A DNA stretch of 12,046 bases, taken from CAJGCS01 sp045589955 (GTDB lineage Bacteria; Bacillota_I; Bacilli_A; ML615J-28; CAG-313). The position numbers were made by a program, and so were the translations under genes. The stretch is from positions 1 through 12,046 of the forward strand of contig JAZNQD010000050.1 in the NCBI GenBank assembly GCA_045589955.1, written 5' to 3'. Positions 1 to 7,295 of this stretch are shown here, in pieces; positions within the stretch are counted from its first letter, which is position 1, and each line of letters starts with the position of its first letter. A model generated the notes under the pieces. That model did no database searches. It had not been told where the DNA came from and worked only from the letters and a program-made list of their open reading frames with translations.

Positions 1-1324
1 TTTTAATTTGTTTAACAGTTTCAAGTGCGATACCAACAACGATCATTAAACTTGTACCACCGATTTGGATTGATGCAGGAAGACCTTCACCAACAACAGC
101 AAAGCACCAAGAAACGATAATTGGTAATGATGCAAGAACTGCTAAGTAAGTAGCACCTAATAAAGTTGTTTTAAATAATGTCTTAGAGATAAATTGTGCA
201 GTTGCTTCGCCAGGTTTAACACCAGGAATGTACGCATTCTTTTTCTTTAAGTTATCAGATACTTTATCAGCGTCAATTTGTAAGAATGAATAGAAGAATG
301 CAAATACAAATATTAAAATAATGTATAGTGCATATCCAATAGGTTTATCATAACTGAATATCATTTCTAACCAATCAGTATTAAATGATGCATTTTGTTG
401 CAAGAAGTTAATAACTGTCATTGGTAATGATAATAAAGTTGATGCAAAAATTACTGGGATAACTGATGCAGAGTTAAGTTTGATTGGCATATTTGAGTCT
501 TGGTTACCAACAAGTCTTGCAGCAGCAGGTCTATTTGAATATTGAATTGGAATTTTTCTTACTAAGCCTTCCATCCAAACTACACCAACGATAATTAAGA
601 TAAAGAAGACTAGTAATAAGATGAATAAAGCAATACCCCAACCAGTAGTAGCACCACCAGCTACGTTACCTTCATTCCAATGATAATTAGAATATTCACC
701 TTTAATAAAGAATTTCCACATTGCACTAATCATTGTAGGGAAACTTGCAACGATACCAGCAACGATTAATAAAGAAGAACCATTACCAATACCTTTCATT
801 GTAATTTGGTCAGCTAACCAAAGAACAAATGAAGTACCTGCAGTAATTACTAATGCGATGTATATATATGTGAAAATGTTAAATTCTGCATTTTCGATAT
901 ATTTGAAATAAGTAGCACCATATGAAGCTTCGTAACCAATAATTAAAGCAAGACCTTGAACAAATGCTAAGAATAAAGCAATGTATCTTGTCCATCTGTT
1001 TAATTTTTCTTTACCAGCTTCACCTTCTTCACTCCACTCTTTGAATTGTGGAATAACATCCATTTGTAATAATTGAACTACGATTGAAGCAGTAATATAT
1101 GGGCTAATACCTAATGCTACGATAGAGAATGATGATAGTGCACCACCACTAAACATATCAAGGAAACCAAATATACTACCGTCTCCACTTTCTGGAGTTT
1201 TATAATCTACAAGCGGTAATTGAATGTGAGAGGCAAATCTCCACACTAATAAGCATAATAAAGTAAATAAGATACCTAAAATTATACTTTTATATTTTTT
1301 GAAGAAGTTTTCTTTTTTAGCCAT
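1..1324 (-). CDS. secY: Protein translocase subunit SecY (C-terminus cut by window edge)
   Basis: SecY is the pore-forming subunit of the SecYEG channel, which passes unfolded proteins across or into the cytoplasmic membrane. The frame is open from the ATG to the window edge, giving 441 residues; the stop and probably 15-25 residues are missing. Both family signatures are visible: LGISPYITASI at residues 71-81 and LADQITMKGIGNGSS at about 170-184. The cytoplasmic loop RKIPIQY (256-262) and the loop with YIPGVKPGEAT (365-375), which face the ribosome and SecA, are also present, among about ten hydrophobic segments. The start lies 2 bases after the rplO stop, and its SD (AGGTGG, 1332-1337) is inside the end of rplO, so translation is probably coupled. 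The non-cytoplasmic loop at about 203-229 looks somewhat longer than in Bacillus SecY. Being last of the spc genes here is the usual place for secY. Confidence 0.98.
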   Translation of the reverse strand, partial: MAKKENFFKKYKSIILGILFTLLCLLVWRFASHIQLPLVDYKTPESGDGSIFGFLDMFSGGALSSFSIVALGISPYITASIVVQLLQMDVIPQFKEWSEEGEAGKEKLNRWTRYIALFLAFVQGLALIIGYEASYGATYFKYIENAEFNIFTYIYIALVITAGTSFVLWLADQITMKGIGNGSSLLIVAGIVASFPTMISAMWKFFIKGEYSNYHWNEGNVAGGATTGWGIALFILLLVFFILIIVGVVWMEGLVRKIPIQYSNRPAAARLVGNQDSNMPIKLNSASVIPVIFASTLLSLPMTVINFLQQNASFNTDWLEMIFSYDKPIGYALYIILIFVFAFFYSFLQIDADKVSDNLKKKNAYIPGVKPGEATAQFISKTLFKTTLLGATYLAVLASLPIIVSWCFAVVGEGLPASIQIGGTSLMIVVGIALETVKQIK

Positions 1325-1326
1325 TA

Positions 1327-1770
1327 TTAAGCCACCTCTGCAGTTCCACCAGCTTGACTGATTTTTTCTAATGCAGATTTAGAGAATTTAGCTGCTTTAA
1401 TAGTAACAGCTTTTGTTAATTCTCCATTGCTTAATACTTTCACTCCTTCGTATTCTTTTTTAACTAATCCAGCGTTCTTTAAAGCTGCAACATCAATAAC
1501 TGCACCAGCTTCAAATTTATCATTGATATCACCAAGGTTAACTACTGCATATTCTTTACGAGATACGTTAGTGAAACCTCTTTTTGGTAATCTTTTAAAT
1601 AATGGTGTTTGACCACCTTCGAATGCAGGACGAACACCGCCACCGCTACGTGCATTTTGACCTTTATGTCCTCTAGTAGCTGTTTTACCCATGCCACTAC
1701 CAACACCACGACCTACACGTTTTTTAGCATGTCTAGCGCCTGCAACTGGTTTTAATTCATTTAATTTCAT
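1327..1770 (-). CDS. rplO: 50S ribosomal protein L15
   Basis: L15 is a large-subunit protein that binds 23S rRNA late in 50S assembly. At 147 residues it has the normal bacterial length. The N-terminus MKLNELKPVAGAR is followed by the typical Gly/Arg/Lys-rich extended tail at about residues 18-45 (GRGVGSGMGKTATRGHKGQ), then FEGGQTPLFKRLPKRGF, the family core motif. The start is preceded by AGGAGG with 8 bases of spacing. The G of that SD follows directly on the TAG stop of rpmD (TAGGAGG). The 3' end carries the SD of secY. Nothing appears broken. Confidence 0.99.
   Translation of the reverse strand: MKLNELKPVAGARHAKKRVGRGVGSGMGKTATRGHKGQNARSGGGVRPAFEGGQTPLFKRLPKRGFTNVSRKEYAVVNLGDINDKFEAGAVIDVAALKNAGLVKKEYEGVKVLSNGELTKAVTIKAAKFSKSALEKISQAGGTAEVA
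1332..1337 (-). promoter_or_regulatory. secY ribosome binding site inside rplO
   Basis: AGGTGG lies 7 bases before the secY ATG and falls within the last codons of rplO. Ribosomes finishing L15 would pass over it, so SecY synthesis is probably tied to L15 synthesis. Confidence 0.75.
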
Positions 1771-1782
1771 ACAAGTTGCCTC

Positions 1783-1968
1783 CTATGCTTCAACTACACT
1801 TACTAAGTGTGCAACTGTTTTAATCATTCCACGAATTGCTTCGTTATCAACTTTTGTAACAGTACTTTGAAGTTTCTTTAAGCCTAATGCTTTTAATGTG
1901 TCTCTTTGGTTTTTAGGACAGCAAATAGGACTTTTAACTAATTTAATTGTAATAGTTTTTTCAGCCAT
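1783..1968 (-). CDS. rpmD: 50S ribosomal protein L30
   Basis: L30 is a small protein on the solvent side of the 50S subunit. It has 61 residues, the usual bacterial length. The family pattern ITIKLVKS...KNQRDTLKALGLKKL...TVTKVDNEAIRGMI is clear across residues 6-50. Two adjacent cysteines (residues 16-17) sit where many homologues have a Gly-Arg or similar pair; they are only two residues, so I do not infer a metal site. It lies in the usual order between rpsE and rplO. Its start follows AGGAGG by 9 bases and its TAG stop is embedded in the SD of rplO. Confidence 0.98.
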   Translation of the reverse strand: MAEKTITIKLVKSPICCPKNQRDTLKALGLKKLQSTVTKVDNEAIRGMIKTVAHLVSVVEA

Positions 1969-1981
1969 TATTTCCTACCTC

Positions 1982-2488
1982 CTAAAGAATTTCTTCAACA
2001 GTTTTACCGCGAAGTGCAGCTACTTGTTCAGCAGTTCTTAATTCTTTTAATGCTTCGAATGTAGCGCGAACGATATTAACTGGAGTACTTGATCCTTGTG
2101 ATTTAGAAACGATATCTTGGATACCAGCAAGTTCTACAACGTTACGAACTGGACCACCTGCAACGATACCAGTACCAGCAGGAGCAGGTCTTAAGAATAC
2201 TTGACCAGCACCATGAACACCAGTGATTTCATGTGGAATAGTTGTATTTACCATTGGAACTGTAATAATGTTTTTCTTAGCAGCTTCTACTGCTTTTTTG
2301 ATAGCTTCTGGAACTTCTTGTGCTTTACCAGTACCAAAACCTACATGACCGTTTAAGTCACCAACTACTACTAAAGCAGCAAAACGCATACGTCTACCAC
2401 CTTTAACAACTTTAGTTACACGATTGATAACAACAACACGTTCTTGATATTCTTTTTCAACGACAGTTTTTACTTGTTCATTATTCAT
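1982..2488 (-). CDS. rpsE: 30S ribosomal protein S5
   Basis: S5 acts in decoding fidelity and in the mRNA entry channel of the 30S subunit, contacting S4 and S8. The 168 residues match the family. The N-terminal double-stranded-RNA-binding-like domain is seen at about residues 15-80, with VVVGDLNGHVGFGTGKAQEVPEAI at 41-63. The C-terminal domain includes VFLRPAPAGTGIVAGG and the run ending SSTPVNIVRATFEAL. The loop with KGGRRMRF (29-36), where spectinomycin-resistance changes occur in other bacteria, looks wild type. The start is set by AGGAGG 8 bases upstream, which overlaps the TAG stop of rplR. Confidence 0.99.
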   Translation of the reverse strand: MNNEQVKTVVEKEYQERVVVINRVTKVVKGGRRMRFAALVVVGDLNGHVGFGTGKAQEVPEAIKKAVEAAKKNIITVPMVNTTIPHEITGVHGAGQVFLRPAPAGTGIVAGGPVRNVVELAGIQDIVSKSQGSSTPVNIVRATFEALKELRTAEQVAALRGKTVEEIL

Positions 2489-2500
2489 GTTGCGTACCTC

Positions 2501-2863
2501 CTAGAACTTAAGTCCGGCTTCACGAGCCGCTTCAGCTAAAGCTTTTACACGTCCGTGGAATAAGAATCCACCACGGTCGAATACTACTTCAGTGATGCCT
2601 TTTTCAATTGCTCTTTGAGCAATTAAAGTACCAACTGATTTAGCAGCTTCAATATTTGAGCCGATTTCTAACTTGTTACCTTTTTCAAATGTAGAAGCAG
2701 AAACTAGTGTAACTTGATTTAAGTCATCGATAACTTGAACACTGATGTGTTTATTTGAACGATATACTGCAAGACGTGGTCTTTCAGGTGTACCTTCAAC
2801 TACCATACGTACACGATTGTGACGTACTTGACGTGCAATTTTCTTAGATTTTTTAGTAATCAT
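2501..2863 (-). CDS. rplR: 50S ribosomal protein L18
   Basis: L18 binds 5S rRNA and, with L5, helps place it in the central protuberance of the 50S subunit. It has 120 residues, the normal length. The N-terminal basic tail (KKSKKIARQVRHNRVR) is followed by ERPRLAVYRSNKHISVQVIDD at about residues 27-47. The conserved end VVFDRGGFLFHGRVKALAEAAREAGL covers about 93-118. The start at 2863 is preceded by AGGAG at about 10 bases. It sits between rplF and rpsE as in Bacillus. Confidence 0.99.
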   Translation of the reverse strand: MITKKSKKIARQVRHNRVRMVVEGTPERPRLAVYRSNKHISVQVIDDLNQVTLVSASTFEKGNKLEIGSNIEAAKSVGTLIAQRAIEKGITEVVFDRGGFLFHGRVKALAEAAREAGLKF

Positions 2864-2880
2864 ATCTTAGTCTCTCCTTT

Positions 2881-3417
2881 CTACTTAGCCTTCTTACCTT
2901 CTTTACGACGGATATATTCGCCACGATAGTGAATACCTTTACCAAGATAAGGTTCAGGTTTACGAATCTTACGAATTTCAGCCGCAAATTCACCAACAAC
3001 TTGTTTATCACAACCAGAAATATGGATTTCTACTTGTGATGGACAATTAACTGTGATGCCTTCTGGTAATTTCATATTGATTGGGTGTGAGTAACCACCG
3101 TTAACTACAAGAGTGTCACCTTGTAATTGAGCACGATACCCAGTACCTACGATTTCTAATACTTTAGTGAAACCTTCACTAACACCGATAATCATGTTAT
3201 TAACTAATGCTCTAGTTGTACCATGGATTGAACGGATAAATTTTTCATCTGAGTTACGAGATAAATGAATTTCATTACCTTGAACTTCAACTGTAATATT
3301 AGGATTATGAGAAAATTGTAATTGACCTTTAGGGCCTTTTGCAGTTAATAAAGTGCCTTCTTTTGTGAATTCAACACCTGCAGGAATGATAATAACTTTT
3401 TTACCTATTCTTGACAT
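2881..3417 (-). CDS. rplF: 50S ribosomal protein L6
   Basis: L6 lies at the base of the L7/L12 stalk near the sarcin-ricin loop, where elongation factors bind. The 178 residues match the usual two-domain form: MSRIGKKVI at the start, LTAKGPKGQL at about residues 24-33, the inter-domain region around VLEIVGTGYRAQLQG, and the C-terminal signature PEPYLGKGIHYRGEYIRRKEGK from about 154. Position 4 of PEPY(L)GKGI is Leu rather than the more common Lys, a mild variation. The start follows AGGAGG by 5 bases, and that SD is fused to the TAG stop of rpsH. Confidence 0.99.
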   Translation of the reverse strand: MSRIGKKVIIIPAGVEFTKEGTLLTAKGPKGQLQFSHNPNITVEVQGNEIHLSRNSDEKFIRSIHGTTRALVNNMIIGVSEGFTKVLEIVGTGYRAQLQGDTLVVNGGYSHPINMKLPEGITVNCPSQVEIHISGCDKQVVGEFAAEIRKIRKPEPYLGKGIHYRGEYIRRKEGKKAK

Positions 3418-3426
3418 TAGTGCCTC

Positions 3427-3822
3427 CTACCAAACGAATGCGATAACTTCGCCGCCAAGCTTCTTTTGACGAGCTTCACGGTCAGTCATGATTCCATTTG
3501 AAGTTGAAATAACTGCGATACCTAAACCATTTAATACTTTAGGTAATTCTGTTGATTTTACATATACTCTAAGTCCAGGCTTAGAAATTTTCTTTAATCC
3601 TTTGATTACTCTTTCTTTATTATTATATTTAAGAGTAACTTTAATTACACCTTGTTTACCATCTTCTACTTTTTCATATTCGCTAATATAACCTTCATTT
3701 TTTAGAACTTCTAAGATTTCTAATTTTAAACGTGATGCAGGCATTTCAACACTTTCGTGTTTAGCTTGGTTTGCATTACGAATTCTTGTAAGCATATCAG
3801 CAATTGGATCTGTCATTACCAT
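3427..3822 (-). CDS. rpsH: 30S ribosomal protein S8
   Basis: S8 binds 16S rRNA helix 21 and organises the 30S central domain; in Escherichia coli it also represses the spc operon by binding its mRNA near rplE. The protein has 131 residues. The N-terminus TDPIADMLTRIRNANQAKHE and the C-terminal signature STSNGIMTDREARQKKLGGEV (about 107-127) are unmistakable. There are two ATGs (residues 1 and 3). The first is chosen because AGGAGGT ends 6 bases before it, against 12 for the second, and because Bacillus S8 also begins MVMTDPIADML. The SD shares bases with the TAA stop of rpsN (TAAGGAGG). I cannot tell from this sequence whether S8 autoregulation exists here. Confidence 0.99.
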   Translation of the reverse strand: MVMTDPIADMLTRIRNANQAKHESVEMPASRLKLEILEVLKNEGYISEYEKVEDGKQGVIKVTLKYNNKERVIKGLKKISKPGLRVYVKSTELPKVLNGLGIAVISTSNGIMTDREARQKKLGGEVIAFVW

Positions 3823-3834
3823 AGATGGACCTCC

Positions 3835-4020
3835 TTACCAACTAGCCTTTGTTACGCCAGGGATTAATCCTTGATATGCTAATTCACGGAAACAAACACG
3901 ACAAAGTTTGAATTTACGATAAACTGCATGAGGACGTCCACAACGTTCACATCTAGTATATTCTCTTGTGCTAAATTTAGCTTTACGGTGACTTCTTACT
4001 ACTAATGCTTTCTTAGCCAT
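3835..4020 (-). CDS. rpsN: 30S ribosomal protein S14, zinc-binding type Z
   Basis: S14 is a late-assembling protein of the 30S head. This is the short, zinc-binding form: 61 residues with two CxxC pairs at Cys24/Cys27 and Cys40/Cys43, which hold one Zn ion in the family. The frame can be extended upstream to 4044, but that adds a non-conserved MRRNRRDI and overlaps rplE. The start MAKKALVVR at 4020 is chosen because AGGAGG lies 6 bases ahead of it and it matches the family. No zinc-free S14 paralogue is present in the window. Its location between rplE and rpsH is canonical. Confidence 0.99.
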   Translation of the reverse strand: MAKKALVVRSHRKAKFSTREYTRCERCGRPHAVYRKFKLCRVCFRELAYQGLIPGVTKASW

Positions 4021-4030
4021 AATGTCCCTC

Positions 4031-4573
4031 CTATTTCTTCGCAAATGGCATACCTAATGCAGTTAATAAAGCACGACCTTCTTCGTCAGTTTGTGCAGTA
4101 GTAACGATTACGATATCCATACCACGAATTTTCATAATTTTATCATAATTAATTTCTGGGAAAATTAATTGTTCTTTAATACCGATAGTGTAGTTACCTC
4201 TACCATCAAAGGCATTAGGGTTAACACCACGGAAGTCTCTTACACGTGGAAGAGAAATAGAAACTAATTTGTCGAAGAATTCATACATTCTTTCACCACG
4301 TAAAGTAACTTTAGCTCCGATAGGCATACCTTCACGGATTTTGAAAACAGCGATTGATTTTTTAGCTTTAGTAACAAGTGGTTTTTGACCAGTGATTGTT
4401 GCTAAATCTTCACATGCTGCATCTAAGATTTTTGAGTTAGTGATTGAATCACCAATACCCATGTTAACAACGATTTTTTCTAATTTAGGAACTTGCATTA
4501 CTGAAGTATATTTGAATTTTTCTGTAAGTTCGTTCATTACGTTTTCTTTATAATGTTGTAATACTCTATTCAT
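4031..4573 (-). CDS. rplE: 50S ribosomal protein L5
   Basis: L5 binds 5S rRNA, forms part of the central protuberance and contacts the P-site tRNA and the S13 bridge. It has 180 residues, the usual length. Visible family blocks are FKYTSVMQVPKLEKIVVNMG at about residues 20-39, GQKPLVTKAKKSIAVFKIREG at about 62-82, VRDFRGVNP and the C-terminal GMDIVIVTTAQTDEEGRALLTALGMPF. The ATG at 4573 follows AGGAG by about 7 bases. A second Met at residue 13 is less likely because it lacks such a site. The TAG stop forms part of the TAGGAGG of rpsN. Confidence 0.99.
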   Translation of the reverse strand: MNRVLQHYKENVMNELTEKFKYTSVMQVPKLEKIVVNMGIGDSITNSKILDAACEDLATITGQKPLVTKAKKSIAVFKIREGMPIGAKVTLRGERMYEFFDKLVSISLPRVRDFRGVNPNAFDGRGNYTIGIKEQLIFPEINYDKIMKIRGMDIVIVTTAQTDEEGRALLTALGMPFAKK

Positions 4574-4587
4574 AATACAGCTCCTTT

Positions 4588-4911
4588 CTATTTAATAACA
4601 GTACCAGAAAGTTTGCAGAAGCGAACTTTTTTACCGTTTTCTACTTTATAACCAATTCTTGTTGGTTTCTTTTGTACAGGATCAAAATAAGCAACATTTG
4701 AAATATGGATAGGTGCTTCTTTCTTTTCAATACCACCATCTGGATTTGCATTAGATGGTCTATTGTGTTTAGTTACAATATTAACACCTTTAACTACTAC
4801 TCTATTAGAGTTAGGAAGTACTTGTAATACTTCACCTGTAGTGTATTTACCATTAACTGGTTTATGCTTACCGCTGATTACTGCTACGATATCACCTTTT
4901 TTAATTTTCAT
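4588..4911 (-). CDS. rplX: 50S ribosomal protein L24
   Basis: L24 is an assembly-initiator protein that binds the 5' part of 23S rRNA; in the mature ribosome it lies near the tunnel exit. It has 107 residues. The KOW motif is at about residues 3-30 (KKGDIVAVISGKHKP..GKYTTGEVLQV), followed by VKGVNIVTKHNRPS and GGIEKKEAPIHISNV, both typical. The SD GGAGG lies 7 bases before the ATG. It follows rplN with 15 bases between them and its TAG stop precedes AAAGGAG of rplE. Confidence 0.99.
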   Translation of the reverse strand: MKIKKGDIVAVISGKHKPVNGKYTTGEVLQVLPNSNRVVVKGVNIVTKHNRPSNANPDGGIEKKEAPIHISNVAYFDPVQKKPTRIGYKVENGKKVRFCKLSGTVIK

Positions 4912-4926
4912 GACATTTCCTCCATC

Positions 4927-5295
4927 CTACAGTACTTCTGGAGCTAAAGACACGATTTTCATGAAATCTTTTTCACGTAATTCTCTAGCAACTGGGCCAA
5001 AGATACGAGTTCCACGTGGGTTCTTATCTTCTTTAATGATAACAGCAGCGTTGTCATCAAATTTGATATAAGAACCATCAGGTCTTCTAACACCAAATTT
5101 AGTACGTACTATAACAGCTTTAACAACATCACCTTTTTTAACTTGACCACCAGGTGTTGCAGATTTAACTGCACAAACACAGATATCACCGATATTAGCG
5201 TTTTTGTGTTTTGTACCACCTAAGATCTTGATTATTAAAAGTTGTTTTGCACCGGAATTGTCAGCAACATTTACTCTTGTTTCTTGTTGAACCAT
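4927..5295 (-). CDS. rplN: 50S ribosomal protein L14
   Basis: L14 sits on the 50S interface, near intersubunit bridge B8 and the binding site of the silencing factor RsfS. It has 122 residues, the exact typical length. The start MVQQETRVNVADNSGAKQL and the end KDNPRGTRIFGPVAREL-like segment (about 91-107) are diagnostic. This gene opens the spc operon in Escherichia coli. Here it follows rpsQ by only 13 bases with no hairpin or promoter-like stretch between, so S10 and spc genes are probably co-transcribed. The SD is GGAGGT. Confidence 0.99.
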   Translation of the reverse strand: MVQQETRVNVADNSGAKQLLIIKILGGTKHKNANIGDICVCAVKSATPGGQVKKGDVVKAVIVRTKFGVRRPDGSYIKFDDNAAVIIKEDKNPRGTRIFGPVARELREKDFMKIVSLAPEVL

Positions 5296-5308
5296 AGACT
5301 ACCTCCGA

Positions 5309-5572
5309 TTAAATAATTACAGCTTCTTGAACAACTTTAACTAAACGATAACGTTTTGTTTTTGATAATGGACGAGTTTCCATAATTTCAACAATGTCAC
5401 CTGCTTTAGCAACGTTTTGTTCATCATGAGCAGTAAATTTCTTTGTATATTTGATATTTTTTCCAATGATTGGATGTTTACGATATGTTTCAATTAAAAC
5501 AGTGATTGTTTTATCACATTTAGCAGAAACAACTTTACCAACGTAAACTTTACGACTATTTCTTTCTACCAT
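5309..5572 (-). CDS. rpsQ: 30S ribosomal protein S17
   Basis: S17 is an OB-fold primary binder of the 16S rRNA 5' domain. The 87 residues match the family: RKVYVGKVVSAKCDKTITV at about residues 7-25, then RKHPIIGKNIKYTKKFTAHDE, and the signature GDIVEIMETRPLSKTKRYRLV at about 58-78. The C-terminus EAVII is short and hydrophobic but in a variable region. GGAGGT precedes the start; the TAA stop is a few bases before the SD of rplN. Confidence 0.99.
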   Translation of the reverse strand: MVERNSRKVYVGKVVSAKCDKTITVLIETYRKHPIIGKNIKYTKKFTAHDEQNVAKAGDIVEIMETRPLSKTKRYRLVKVVQEAVII

Positions 5573-5587
5573 AGTTTACCTCCAAGA

Positions 5588-5851
5588 TTAATTGCCTTGC
5601 GCATTCTTACGTTCTGTAAGAATTGTGTAGCATCTAGCAACGTCTTTTTTAGCTTTTCTAAGTCCTGCAGTGTTTTCTAATTTACCAACTGCAGCTTGGA
5701 AACGTAAATTAAAAATTTCTTGTTTTAAGTCGTCAATTTTCTTAACTAATTGTTCGTTTGTTAAATCACGAAGTTTATTAGCTGATGATTTTTTCTCAGC
5801 AATTTTCTTAGCAGTTTTCTTATCTACTTTTACAGCTTTTTCTTTTGCCAT
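5588..5851 (-). CDS. rpmC: 50S ribosomal protein L29 with lysine-rich N-terminal extension
   Basis: L29 is a small two-helix protein beside the peptide tunnel exit, next to L23, where chaperones and targeting factors dock. The core runs from about residue 26 (KLRDLTNEQLVKKIDDLKQEIFNLRFQ) to the end, about 62 residues, which is a complete ordinary L29. In front is an unusual segment of about 25 residues, rich in Lys and Ala (AKEKAVKVDKKTAKKIAEKK), giving 87 in total. No ATG, GTG or TTG lies at the core boundary, so the extension is probably translated. The SD is weaker than its neighbours': GGTGA at 5858-5862, 6 bases before the ATG, inside the end of rplP. Only 2 bases separate the two genes, so translation probably depends on coupling. 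Confidence 0.97.
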   Translation of the reverse strand: MAKEKAVKVDKKTAKKIAEKKSSANKLRDLTNEQLVKKIDDLKQEIFNLRFQAAVGKLENTAGLRKAKKDVARCYTILTERKNAQGN

Positions 5852-5853
5852 GA

Positions 5854-6267
5854 TTATTCACCATCCCTTACGACAAACTTAGTTTTAACTGGTAATTTGT
5901 GAGAAGCAAGACGTAAAGCTTCACGAGCGATTTCTTCGCTAACACCAGCGATTTCGAACATTACTGTTCCGTCTTTAACAACTGCTACATATCCATCAGG
6001 AGCCCCTTTACCAGAACCCATACGAACTTCTAGCGGTTTTTTAGTTCTAATATTATGAGGGAAGATTTTGATCCAAACTTTCCCGTCACGTTTCATATAA
6101 CGTGTCATAGCAATACGGGCTGCTTCAATTTGTCTATCAGTGATCCATGCACCTTCTAATGATTGAAGACCATATTCACCAAAAGTAACAAATTTGCCAC
6201 CTTTTGCTTTACCTTCATAGCTTACGCGATGAGGACGACGATATTTAGTTCTTTTAGGCATTAACAT
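5854..6267 (-). CDS. rplP: 50S ribosomal protein L16
   Basis: L16 contacts the A-site tRNA elbow and is needed for peptidyl-transferase centre maturation. It has 137 residues. The start MLMPKRTKYRRPHR, the segment EGAWITDRQIEAARIAMTRY (38-57) and the signature MGSGKGAPDGYVA (about 83-95) are clear. The first ATG is used: AGGAGG ends 10 bases before it, inside the last codons of rpsC, and Bacillus L16 likewise begins MLLPKR. It is separated from rpsC and rpmC by only 2 bases on each side, the tightest run in the operon. Confidence 0.99.
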   Translation of the reverse strand: MLMPKRTKYRRPHRVSYEGKAKGGKFVTFGEYGLQSLEGAWITDRQIEAARIAMTRYMKRDGKVWIKIFPHNIRTKKPLEVRMGSGKGAPDGYVAVVKDGTVMFEIAGVSEEIAREALRLASHKLPVKTKFVVRDGE

Positions 6268-6269
6268 GA

Positions 6270-6935
6270 TTATTTAGCCTCCTTATTTGAATTTCTAGCA
6301 GCAGGTAAAACTTCACCTTTGTTAATCCAAACTTTAACTCCTAACTTACCATAAGTAGTAGCTGCTTCAGCAGTTGCATAATCAATATTAGCTCTTAATG
6401 TATGTAGAGGAACTCTACCTTCGCTATAGCCTTCGCTACGAGCGATTTCAGCACCGCCTAAACGACCTGAAACGATTGTTCTAATACCTTTAGCACCAGC
6501 TTTTAAAGCTTTTTGAATTGCCATTTTTTGAACACGTCTGAATGAAGCTCTGTTTTCAAGATCTTCAGCCATTTTACGTGCTACTAATGCTGCATCTTTA
6601 TCTGCATCAATTTGTTTAATTTCAACAACTGTTAAGAATACATTTTTACCTGTTAATTTGTTTAATTCTTTAACAGCAACATTTTTTCTAGCACCACCAG
6701 CACCAATAACGATACCAGGTTTAGCAGCGTGAACTACTACGATAACTCTTTTACCTGTACGTTTGATTTCAATTTGAGAAACATATGCTGATTTGTAGAA
6801 ATCATTAATAAATTTACGAATCTTTAAATCTTCGTGTAATAAGTCTGCAACTTTTAATTTAGGTGCGTACCATTTTGCATCCCAATCACGAATAACGCCG
6901 ACTCTTAATCCAATTGGACTAACCTTTTGACCCAT
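6270..6935 (-). CDS. rpsC: 30S ribosomal protein S3
   Basis: S3 lines the mRNA entry channel of the 30S head and contributes to helicase activity on mRNA. The 221 residues start MGQKVSPIGLRVGVIRDWDAKWY. The type II KH domain has its GxxG loop at residues 78-81 (IVIGAGGARKNV; GAGG rather than the commoner GKKG). The C-terminal domain includes GAKGIRTIVSGRLGGAEIARSE and VKVWINKGE. The frame extends upstream to 6971, but that overlaps rplV and adds a non-conserved stretch. ATG 6935 has AGGAGG 6 bases upstream, overlapping the rplV stop as TAGGAGG. The 3' end carries the SD of rplP. Confidence 0.99.
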   Translation of the reverse strand: MGQKVSPIGLRVGVIRDWDAKWYAPKLKVADLLHEDLKIRKFINDFYKSAYVSQIEIKRTGKRVIVVVHAAKPGIVIGAGGARKNVAVKELNKLTGKNVFLTVVEIKQIDADKDAALVARKMAEDLENRASFRRVQKMAIQKALKAGAKGIRTIVSGRLGGAEIARSEGYSEGRVPLHTLRANIDYATAEAATTYGKLGVKVWINKGEVLPAARNSNKEAK

Positions 6936-6945
6936 ATGCTTCCTC

Positions 6946-7284
6946 CTATTCTTTTGAGTCAGCCACAACAACTGTTAAATGGCTTGCTCTTTTTAAAATT
7001 CTATTACCGCTGCCTTTTGCACGAGGACGGTATCTCTTTAACATTTGTGCACCATTAGCATAGATTTCTTTGATGAATAATTGTTCAACATCCATGCTGT
7101 AATTGTTTTCTGCGTTTGCAACTGCAGAAGTTAATGTTTTTAAAATATCTACAGCAACTGGTGATTTAGTGTTTTTAAGAATTGCAACTGCGTCACCAAC
7201 TTTTTTGCCGCGAATTAGATCGATAACAAGACGCATCTTACGAGGAGATACTCTTACTGATTTTGCTATTGCTTTTGCTTCCAT
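6946..7284 (-). CDS. rplV: 50S ribosomal protein L22
   Basis: L22 helps form the peptide exit tunnel; its long beta-hairpin reaches the constriction where macrolides bind. It has 112 residues. RVSPRKMRLVIDLIRGKKV (11-29) and the hairpin region at about 80-97 (QMLKRYRPRAKGSGNRILKR) are intact, with no deletion or duplication of the kind linked to macrolide resistance elsewhere. The SD is AGGGAGGT, overlapping the TAG stop of rpsS. Its place between rpsS and rpsC is canonical. Confidence 0.99.
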   Translation of the reverse strand: MEAKAIAKSVRVSPRKMRLVIDLIRGKKVGDAVAILKNTKSPVAVDILKTLTSAVANAENNYSMDVEQLFIKEIYANGAQMLKRYRPRAKGSGNRILKRASHLTVVVADSKE

Positions 7285-7295
7285 AATTTACCTCC

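Noticed and set aside
1427..1612. Plus-strand open frames opposite rplO, rpsH, rplX/rplN, rpmC, rplV, rplB and rplW
   Set aside because: They lie antisense to well-conserved ribosomal protein genes, lack SD sites and have no recognisable product, so they are chance frames.
6936..6971. Longer start for rpsC, and similarly for rplB (to 8465) and rpsN (to 4044)
   Set aside because: The added residues are not conserved, overlap the preceding gene and lack the well-placed SD that the shorter starts have.
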